Source of the DNA: Adiantum capillus-veneris
Lineage: Eukaryota > Streptophyta > Polypodiopsida > Polypodiales > Pteridaceae
Assembly (NCBI GenBank): GCA_014529385.2
Contig: CM043958.1
Coordinates: forward strand, 141,030,234-141,094,233
Length of the DNA stretch: 64,000 nucleotides
Direction: 5' to 3'
The position numbers and the translations under genes were made by a program. The notes below the pieces were generated by a model. It was given only the letters and a program-made list of their open reading frames with translations, made no database searches and was not told where the DNA came from. This document shows, piece after piece, positions 1 to 10,400 of the stretch; the first letter of the stretch is position 1; every line of letters begins with the position of its first letter.

Positions 1-2799
1 GACGGAGTATAGGAGATATCTAACGGAGATGACAACCACACATGGTTAGCCATACTTAATGGCTTACAACGATTTCCTGGAGCAACTGGTTTCACATGCT
101 TTCCACACGGGCACGGGGCCAATACAGTGGACTATGTTATGGTACAATCGAGCTTTACTCCTTTGTATTCAAGATTTCATAATGGGAGCCAGATCAGTGG
201 GCGTAGCAGTGGATCATGCTCTTTTGACATTGTCCGTTTCATTTCAGTATAGTACAGCCTAGACATCGGGAGGCAGGTCACATACCCGTTATACATTTAC
301 ACCAGAGACTGACTCAGTTTATACAGAGGAGATCTATAGCCATCTATACACAGCTAGCCCTGTCCTCTCAGTGGAGGAGTGCACCACTTTACTGACTGAG
401 ACACTGCATGGTGCAGCATCAGAGGCATACCCACACACTCAGTCATGTCGGAGGTGACATTCTGGGAGCATGCCCCAAAATAGCTGGTATGATGAGGAGT
501 GCAGAGAGATGAGAGCCCAGCTCCAGAGAGATCTTCTTTTAGAAGTCATCACTTATAGGCAGTCTCGGATTGCTTCCCGGTGCCTTGTGCGACCGAAGAA
601 ACGAGCTTACTTGGCCCAGATGGAGCGAGACTTGTATCAGCTGTTCTTGAGTAGAGACTCAAGAAAGGCATGGCGATTCTTTCATGAGCACTCCCCTCCC
701 CTAGTGATTACTTCACCTGATGTGTGGGGCCAATATGCCACATCGTTATATACAGTTCCTGGACAGGACCCCCTTCCAGATCCTACAGAGCCATGCCCAA
801 CTACCAGCACCTTCTTTACCATTGAGATGGTAAACAGAGCCATTGACAGGATGAGGACCAGCAAGGCATATGATCATGATAGCCTAGTAGCAAAGCACTT
901 TATACATGCTAGAGATATGCTGGTAGAGGTTCTTGTAGTGTTGTTCAATCGTGCCATGTGTGAGGGGTTACTTGAGACTTGGAGGTTGTCTACTATTGTG
1001 CCTATCTTCAAGGCAAGTGATCCTACAAAGCCTGGGAATTACTGCACTATTATGGTTGGGCATAGATTGGCACGGTTGTATGCATCCATTCTTGAGCAGC
1101 AGTTGAGTAAGTGGGCAGAGGGACGAGGGTGTACGGGCAAAGGGCCAAGCCGGTTTTAGGAGGGGTTTCTCCACTTATGATCATATTCTGACACTCAGAG
1201 CCATCATTGAGGAGGGCACGTCACATGGGAGACGGATTTATTTTAGCTTTGTGGATTTCCGCAAAGCATTTGACATGGTACCGAGAGCTCGATTGATGCG
1301 CACACTGCAGGAGATGGGGGTGCCCATAGTGTTGATTTGGGGGATTATGGCTCTATACAGATCAGTGATGGGACATGTACGCACCCCAGAGGGGATATCT
1401 GATTTAGTTCACTCCACCATTGTGGTGAAACAGGGTTGCCCATTGTCTCCTACTCTATTTGGTATGTATATTGATGAGGTGTCTGTACATTGATAGAGAG
1501 GGTGATAGAGGTGCCCAACTAGCAAGGACATGGATCCCATTGTTGTTATATGCTGATGATATTGTGTAGATCATAGGGTATGCAACGACAATTGGATGCA
1601 TTACATAGTTTTGCAGAGCATAGTGGATTGTTTGTAAACTTGGTAAAACCAAGGTTATGGTGTTTAACACCACACCACAATGGATCAAGAGATCAGCACC
1701 GACTTTCACATATGGTGAGGAGATAGTAGAGTATACAGATGCATACACTTACCTTGGGGTTGTCTTCATTGGGCCGAGGTTTTCTTTGGGGAGAGCGTAG
1801 AGACTAGACTGACTAGAGCTTATGCGGCTTTGGGAGGCTTAGAGGGAATGTGTTCGCAGGTTCAGTTCTAGGAAACCCGAACAAAGTTATGGCTCTTTGA
1901 TACTTTAGTAGCCTCAGCTATGTTGTATGGGGACCTTCTGTAGGCTTGGATGGTTGGAGACGTATGGAGAGGCCCTTGGTATCTATGATCTCTCGATTGA
2001 TCAGAGCCAAGGCCTCCGTACATCATGCTATCATTCGAGTAGAGCTAGCTGCCCCTCCTATGGAGATTGAGGCGCTTACCACCTCACAGGAGATGGGTTT
2101 GTGATTCGACCCTGCTACATGGATACACATATGTCTCATGGATTGCGGTGTGACATTGATCAGATACGCACATCCTCACATCGGCTGGAGATTGAGATTG
2201 GTAGATTCAGAGGGATACCAGCAGACAACAGGATATGCCGCCTATGCCAACTAGAGCCAGAGACAGAGCTACATTACATATGTCATTGCACAGTGTACTA
2301 TGAGATTCGGGACCGTTTCCACTGTTTATTCAGAGAGGGTTTCGGTCCTTTGTCTAGGGTTATGAGTTATGAGGATCAGAGATGTCTTGGGGCATGTCTA
2401 CTTGAGTTACACAGATATAGAGACACTTTACTGGGGAGAGGTAGAGAGAGACAAGCCCAAAGACAGATTACAGATTTCTTTTCATTAGATATGGGACAGC
2501 CAGAGGAGCAGCCATCATTGCAAAGCTCGGCGCACACTCATTCGACCACTACCGGCACTCTCATCAACGGAGCACTGGGATCCAGACGGCCATGATTGGG
2601 GAGAGGGGTTACACAACATCGACGGAGACTACAGCAGAGGATTCGAGCCAGACTCTCGACATCGAGAGTGCAAATGAGGATGGATTCTAGTAGTAGTAGT
2701 CTTTTTGTACCCAGACATGGTACTATTTTGTAATAGATTGGTCTCATAGGTCATTTTGGCCTTTCGAAGACGTTAATATAACATTTCATTTCATTTCTC
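1..2799 (+). mobile_element. LINE-A copy 1, non-LTR retrotransposon (start lies outside window)
   Basis: This is a plus-strand non-LTR element that carries, in order, the end of an endonuclease domain, a reverse transcriptase, a CCHC zinc-binding tail and a 3' UTR. The 3' end has the family signature: a hairpin-forming stretch near 2747-2765, then GACGTTAATATAACATTTCA, then a very short TC tail at about 2799. Nine further copies in the window share this 3' end. The copy sits in an intron of the hydrolase gene, 220 bp upstream of the exon at 3020. It is decayed by frameshifts and stops and cannot move by itself. Its TC tail is far shorter than in most other copies. Confidence 0.85.
57..2594 (+). 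pseudogene. LINE-A ORF2 remnant: endonuclease, reverse transcriptase, CCHC
   Basis: Three coding blocks survive in shifting frames. Positions 57-260 encode the end of an APE-type endonuclease: a GANTVDYV segment and, after a frameshift, VDHALLTLSV in place of the usual SDH motif. Positions 470-1493 encode the RT N-terminus and fingers/palm, with STIVPIFKASDPTKPGNY, DFRKAFDMV and KQGCPLSPTLFGMYIDEV, the last being the RT motif before the active site. The YADD box follows near 1548-1560 in another frame. Positions 2101-2594 encode the C-terminal zinc motif C-x2-C-x8-H-x3-C (ICRLCQ...HYICHC). Stops and frameshifts separate the blocks, so this is a pseudogene. The order endonuclease, RT, CCHC fits the L1/Tx1 group of LINEs. 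Confidence 0.8.
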
Positions 2800-3019
2800 A
2801 AATTTCTTATCGTATGTTAGAAGACTAGGGAGAGGAGCTTTCAGGCTGAGTTTCATGTCTATATATTTTGCATTCCAACTATGAAGTAACTACTCCTTTT
2901 CTTCAACTTCTATATAAAATACCCGCATATGTTGGCCTTTCTCATTTTATGTTTCAAAATAGGTTTTGAACTTATCGAATAAAATAGCATTGATTGTATT
3001 TTTATGTTTGTGGATGCAG

Positions 3020-3070
3020 TATTCATTGGTGCGCAATATTATGTACTTGGGAATGACAGAATTCAAAAAG
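3020..3070 (+). CDS. LDAH: LDAH-like internal exon of 17 codons with a GC donor
   Basis: The exon follows an acceptor ending TGTGGATGCAG and encodes YSLVRNIMYLGMTEFKK. It ends AAAAAG followed by GCAAGT, the consensus of a GC-AG intron donor, so the 5' splice site uses GC rather than GT. Both ends are phase 0. LINE-A copy 1 lies in the intron just upstream. Confidence 0.72.
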
Positions 3071-4679
3071 GCAAGTCTTTTCTTTCTATACAGTATGTGT
3101 GTGTGTGTGTGTGTGTGTTGGGGGGGGGTTGTACCCTTTGATATCACAGAAACCGTATAAAAGAGTCAAAAACTTCTTAAGAAAGTACAGCCAAAATTCA
3201 CACAACAAGATACAACCAAGGGTGAAAAAAACCTTCAAGTTCTCTAGAGAACACAAAATTGAGGATCATTATAGGTGTCAAAATATAGGCCAATCGGGAG
3301 GATAGGAAGTCAGAGAGACTATGAGTATAGGACAAAGATGCACAGATCTACCCAAGACATACTAGAGGCCCATCGATACTGCATTGCCAAGACCACATGC
3401 TTTGATAACTTCCCCGACTTAACATGTGACACACCATTAGTACAGCAAAAAGCTGGATCACCATACACATCAATAACACAGCCCATATGGAGGGTCTTGA
3501 TCACTATACCCACTACCCAAGAGAAAACCAGAGCCAAAATGTGCATCAAACTCTTCAAAACCGCAAGACAAGCCGATGAAGGTCATGAGGGAAGGCCACC
3601 AATCTTGCATACAAATCTTGAAGAAACAAGACAAGCTATAGACGAGGAGACTTTCATAAGCGACTATAATCAAGGAGGACAAGCTCTAGAGAGCAATGCC
3701 CCACCAGCACACCAAAACTAGTACCTTAACCATTCCTAGCAGGGAAACTCCCAAAACAGGGGATAAAATAGAAACACACACAACAAAACAACGAGGCACC
3801 AAAATGACATAAAGTATCCGATGTAAAAACCTCCTGTAGCATCCAGGACTTAAAAACCCTTGTGAGCTGTGTGCCTCCAAAATCATCTGCATCCATTCTA
3901 TCATCTCTGGACGTGGTGCTCCCAAATAAGATGCAGCTCTCTGGTACAACCAAACTATAAGAGAGGAAGGAAGGATGCATCTGTCCTCCATCACAAAAGC
4001 CAAGGGAAGGTACCAAGATGAGCATTTCTCTGACCAAACCAGCTTCCCCAAGGCATCATGAATTTGGCTCTCATACAATTGCTTATCATCCATGTAATAG
4101 CTGGCCTCTACCATTGTCTGCTTGGGTTAGATATCATAAATAGTCTCCCTTGTCCTAGAGATATCATAGTGCAATCTGAAGTTGATCGTAAATGATCGCT
4201 CTAAACCAATAAAAATATGGTGTCTTGCAGACCATTGCAAGTAAAACATATTGACACAATGGCCCGTTCTTGAAGGAAATCTCTGGAAATCTCCATGGAC
4301 GACACACAAAGAATTAAGCCGGCAAAGACATGGATATAGGAACTCTGTTTGTGATGCAAAACCTATTAAATAATCAAAGTTCAAACTTCTCCGTTTACTC
4401 AATAGACTCACTATTGTGCTCCTTCAACAGTGCTAGCTTTAATAGGCACTTGCAACAAAATCTCCAAGGAATCAGAAGGCTATTGAGCTGGCCTATCCTG
4501 GGCCACCTCAGGCTCATCGTGAGCTGCCATTGACTGCCAATCCTCATGCTCTATCTGTCTGTCCAGCTGCTCAGAAACATCCTGTTCATCTTGATATTGT
4601 AACCTCTACTTCGGAGGTGTATGTGGGGACTACTCTGCCTCATATAACCTTTGTCTCACTACCTATTTGTAAACAAGGA

Positions 4680-4769
<90 letters not shown>

Positions 4770-7372
4770 AATGTGCAGCGCGAACTTTCATGTGCAGTGC
4801 AAACCCTAAATCACTACAAGAACCCTATTTCACCTGCACGTGCGCTATTTGCTGTATTGCCCTGTTGAACTTGCGTGCTGTTGAGCTGACACACGTGCTA
4901 TTGCCAACCTGTGCTTTGTTTTGCTGCATTGACTGCCTCGCCCCGCTGCAGTCGGAGTGCTCCCCAACTCGTTGCCTTGCTATTGCTCATCCCGCTGCAA
5001 CCTGTTAAGGTCAACCTGTTGATGCACGCTGCCATAGGTGTCTGTTAAAACGAGCAGCAATCAGTGCACTGTGGATAGAGCAGGGTGTGTGTGAGGTGCA
5101 ACAGGGCCTGAGCTGGGGTTTGCAGACGACAGATTCTAAGGCTTGTAACTAGCATCCCCAACTCGTTGCCTTGCTATTGCTCATCCCGCTGCAACCTGTT
5201 AAGGTCAACCTGTTGATGCACGCTGCCATAGGTGTCTGTTAAAACGAGCAGCAATCAGTGCACTGTGGATAGAGCAAGGTGTGTGTGAGGTGCAACAGGG
5301 CCTGAGCTGGGGTTTGCAGACGACAGATTCTAAGGCTTGTAACTAGCATGAGGCGTTTGCCTCCGTCATCTACTTCAGCAACTGGACCTGGAGTAATTTG
5401 ACACACACAGATGATGGACCAACCAGACAATACTGGCAATCCAGATGCATATCAAACCCCACCGAAAGCAAAGGTTACATTTAGGCAGAAAAGTCGAGAC
5501 AGCACATTGTCACCCGGTTCTCTCAGAGTAGGGAAAGTATGTAGGGTTAAGTATGACCTAATAATTGAGAAGGTACAAGTGATGATTAAGACGGAGTTGA
5601 ACCTCAGACATTGAGAAAGAGATGTATGCAATCGTGGAGAATTATCGAAATGCTATGTATGCATATATGAGGAAAGAGCTGGACAAAGATATGCTCAGTG
5701 AGCGTGACTAGATGTACATGGCACTGAAAGGGGAGATGCAAGCTATCGTGAGGGCAAAGGTGCAAGTAATGGAAGCTGTGATGCAGAAAAGGTTAGATGA
5801 TGCTATTGCTACTATTGAGTCGTGGAAATCAAAAATATGGAAAAACGCATAAGTGCAAAAGATACATTGATTGAAGAACTTAAGGGAGAACTAGCAGGTT
5901 GTAATTGTAAAAGTATTCTTGGAAAGGCGGGAGAAATTCAGCCTTCAGTGATTAAGGAGCTCAAGAAGATCAAAGAATAGGTGAAAACTCTCCGGGAAGA
6001 GGAAGAGCACAAGTCAAGAACAACGTCTTCATGGGCGGATGTCCTCACCAAAACGCAAAAGAAGGTTGCTAAAGGTGAAGAGTGGATTGAAATTGCAAAG
6101 AAGGGAAAAGCCAAGATGGCTGAAGCTACACCGACAACCACCATTATCAATATGACCATTGAGGAAGAGCAGAAGAGCAAGACGAGAGCCCTTCATGTGC
6201 GTGTTATAGGCCTTAAGGACCATGGAAATGTGGAAGAAGTGAAAGAACTCTTGAAACGTGCGGGCATTTCTAAAGCCACACACACAGGTGCATGGAGAGT
6301 GGGGAAGGAAGGAAACGGTGGGGAAGGAAGTTCTAAGGAAAGAGCACACATTTTACGTTTCCCTATTTTGGAAACTAGGAAAGAGTTCTTGAAGAAGAAA
6401 GCAACTCGTAGAAAAACCTGGGATATTCCTCGGCGATGACCTCACTTTAGCGCAAATTGCACACATGCAAGAGTTGATGCTAGAAATCAAGGTTGTGAGG
6501 GAGAAGGGAAAGATTGCTTTCTATAAAGGGGGGAGAGTGGTGATCTTGGAAAAGACACACTACATGATGGTGGAAGACCTACGGGACCAACCTTAAAATG
6601 GCAGTATGGAATTTTAATGGATCAATGAAGCTAGATGTGATGCATTTGGGGATAGCTTCAATAGAAGAGACATAATTTTCTACATCAAAACTCTCAGTGT
6701 CACACTTCCTAGAGTGACAAGATACCATTGGGAGACCACTTGTAGATAGGAGGTGTGATGAAAGCATAAAGGACGTGGGTCAGGAGGTGTGGCTGTTCTA
6801 TTCAAGGAAGAGTTGCGCCCTCTCATTCGTATTGTTCGGAGAGATGAGCATGCTAGATATATGTGGGTCAAGGTGAGAGCAGAGACGGGGAGGCCACTTT
6901 ATATTGCAATATGTTACTTCCCCCGGAGCACCTCTCTCTATGCATCGCCCAAGCGGCAGTCACCGTATATGATTTTAGATGAGGACATATCGGAGTTCTC
7001 TAGGGATGGGGATGTGGGCCACTTTGAAATAGCTTTCTATGATTCCTCAGAGGAGATGTTAAGAGAGCTGGATGTCAGTGATCTTGGATTGGCCAGGTGC
7101 TTGCATGATGTGGTGCATAATGAGTATGCGAGGTATTTGACAGCCATGGGGACTGCACATGGACATGCCATCTTGAATGGCCTACAAAGATTTCCGGTAG
7201 CGAATTGGTTCACTTGTTTTCCTTGCACACTAATGTTCATTTTAGCTTTTAGCTTTTATTTTATTTCATTTCATTTTGTACCCAGACACTGTATTAGATC
7301 CACCAAGATTGTATCAGTTTGGTCTCATAGGTCATTTTGGCCTTTTAAAGACGTTTAACATAACATTTTATT

Positions 7373-7447
<75 letters not shown>

Positions 7448-10400
7448 AGAAAAAAGTGAGGCTTGTACAAGAAATATGGGAAAAACATACAGTGAGATCA
7501 TGGGGAAAAATCTCTTATAAACCATAGAATACATCAAGGATAAGATACTCTAATCAAGAAGTGGTGATAAAGCTCTTTGGTTGCAAGAGACCTACACAAA
7601 TCTGCTAAAAGCTATGTCCGCCCTGGCGATTTAGCGAAACTAACATGTCCAAAGCTAGCTACCTGTTTGCTGTAAATTATCTGTTGTAAGAAACCTCCTA
7701 TAGCAGCTCATAGCAGCCAAGGGACCATAAAACCTTTAAGCTATGCCTCCAAAATCATGTGCATCCACTCTCAACATGTCTAAATGTTGTATACAAAAAA
7801 AGGATGCAGATCTACGACACAACCCTACTATAAGAGAGGTAAAAGGGACCCTTTCGTCATCCACCACAAAAGCCAAGAGAAGGTACCGAGATGCACATCC
7901 CTCTGATCAAATCAACTGCCCCAAGACCTCGCTGAACTAATCTACTCTCAAACAAATCTTCATCTTCAAACTGTCGGATATCCATGTGGTAGCTGGCCTC
8001 GACCACCATTGGCTGCTCTTGTATGATATCATAGACAACCTCACTTGTCCAAAAGAGATTCTCATGTAAAATTTGCACTTTGAATTTGACCATGGGTGCA
8101 CTCCCTAGACTGAGAAAGATTTGACATCCTCGTGGAAACTGAAGGCAAAACACGATGACACATATAGGCCAAACATCTAGAAATCTCCATGGACCATACG
8201 AAAAGAAACGACAAGCAAGATCTCGGATATCGGGACATCTGTTGGTGATGCAAAACCTGTTGAATAGTCAAACTCTTGATCAAAGTGAGAAGACTCATTC
8301 TCTAGCTCATTCCCCAAAGTGCTTGCTATAAGAGGCACATCTGACTCGATCTCCAAGGAATCCAAAGGCTATTGAACTGGCCTATCCTCGAACATCTTAG
8401 GCTGATACTGAGCTGTCTCCGACTACTGGTCGTGTCTTGTCTGTTTGTCAAGCTGCACTGGAACATCCTCTCGATCCTGATTTGGTATCCTCTTCTTTGA
8501 AGGTTTGTCTAGGAACTGCTCTACCTTATCCAACCTTTGTCTTACTGTGATCCCTGATCTCTATCATCGTGTCACACAGGTTCCAGTTGGTGTGAAGAAC
8601 TTTGTTGGATCAATTGTGGCTGTGAGGGCAAATCCCTTCATGCAAATAGTCTGTCTTTGCTGTTGTACTCTTGGACACTCCCTCACCAATGCCCCGTCTC
8701 ATGGCATCTAAGGCATTGGTTCGGTTTGCCCGTAACTACGAGCTTCTTTGAGTGTAGCTCCCCTTTCCACTCAAAAGTGATGGTATCCGAAAACACTATG
8801 GAAGGGGTGGTAGCTACCTTTATAGATGGCATAGATGTCTGGTTTTGCATTGAGCACATAAATGGTATGCTAAGAATAGAAGCCATCCACGATAAAGTAC
8901 CTCTCATAGTTTGGGACTTGATTTAATATTTCGTCTTGAAAAGATAGTGGCTAATAATTGAAAAAGGCGCTCGTTGCTGCTGTCAGCACCTCACCCGCCA
9001 TCGCTGAACCCCCCCCCCCTCCCCGCTCCCATGCTGCTCTCCCTTCTTCTCCTTTGGAGAAGTTGGTGGGCCATTATCCGCCTTCCGATCCACATCCTTC
9101 GCATTCTTTCAGTCTTCGTTCGCCGGCAGAGCAGCAGACACAGATGGAGGATTTTGCTCCGCCACAAAGGGACTCGACTAAAGCCCCCTCGCCCGACTCC
9201 GGAGAACCAACCATCCGACTTAGTCTTTCGCCAATAGAGCAAGCTTAGAGGCAGAGGTGGCATGCCTTGAGGCCAGCTCTGTTATCTGGAAAATAATCGG
9301 TAGTCGACCTAGCCCAGGAGAGGTGCTTGACCTCCTTCAGGCCCACCGTTTAGCGGTGAGAAAGATCATCGACGTTCAGCTTCTCGGGCATGGCTACTAT
9401 TAGGTAGAGTTTTAGACCTCCAAGATGGCGTCCAAGTTCATTGCAATAAGCCCCTTGGCCATGCGAGCAGCCAGAGCTCATTTTCAATAGTGGCGCCATG
9501 GCTTTGATCCGGCTATTGATGCTCTTGTCAAGGAGGTAGACCTGCCCATTTCGGTCTTTTTCCCTGGCCTAAGGAGAGAGTACCTCCCGCTACTTTCCAA
9601 GATAGGTTTCGAGATTGGGACGATAATGGAGACACTAGCTTCCGTTGCTGCCAAGGCAGCGAGCCTACGTTCAGTACGTGTTCTGGTTCGAGACACCCAC
9701 ACCCTCCTCCCAAAGGTTTTTTTACTACCTCTAGTGAGTGGTGGTTGACTCCCTCAGAACATGGAGTACTCGCGGCTCCGGAATGTGTGCCATTTGCAGA
9801 CAGATGGGCCATCTTGCAAAGGCATGTCCATGGAGGAGTCCTTGACCCACGACACAAACCTAGCCTACTAAGGGTGGCGAAGCTCAACAAGCAAAGACGC
9901 AAGGAGCACAAACAAGTACCTCCTCCGAGACAAGTGCCTAGGTAGAGGAGGGTTGGCAGCAAGTTTGTGGTCAACATTGCCAGAGACCGCTGCGCCAGTT
10001 TGGCGCCCTTTGTGGTCGGCCTACACCAGCTAGTAGCAATGGGTTTCCACAGAGAGTTGTGTCGACTCTCTACAGCAGGATGATCCGGCGGATATCTCCT
10101 CCATCTCAGCTTTGCCATCGACAACCCCTCCTCCCCCTCGGCCTACTATCCTGACTCCGCCGCTGCCACCACCACCTCCTCCACTTGCCCCCTTCGCCTC
10201 TCCCATCCCTCCCGTTAGTCTCCCCGCTCCGTCGCCTATTCCCTCCCATACCCCGTTGTTGGACCAGGGGATAGGTCCTTCGGTAGCTCGTACGTCTCTT
10301 GGCAGTGCATTTGCCACGAGCTGCGCTTGGCGCGAGAGGAGCAGCCTTACTTGCGGATGCCTCTGTTGGTGCAGGCGTCGCCTTTTGCGATAATCCCTCG

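Larger units (their letters stand above)
4767..7375 (+). mobile_element. LINE-A copy 2, internally deleted, between two (TC)n tracts
   Basis: This copy has a 5' region (4767-5410), an ORF1 (5411 to about 6595), part of the endonuclease (about 6789-7225) and then, directly, the family 3' UTR (about 7240-7375). The reverse transcriptase and zinc region are missing, so it is a deletion derivative that would depend on other copies. Both flanks are pure TC microsatellites. The 3' UTR keeps the hairpin (about 7327-7345) and the GACGTTTAACATAACATTTT segment. The first roughly 280 bp resemble the opposite strand of another copy's 5' end, suggesting a 5' inversion. Confidence 0.8.

Noticed and set aside
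4530-4868. Open readings rich in Ser/Leu across the TC tract
   Set aside because: They are translations of the microsatellite with no domain on either side.
9528-10317. Long minus-strand readings within the L1-type LINE
   Set aside because: They are antisense to the LINE, have biased composition and show no recognisable domain.
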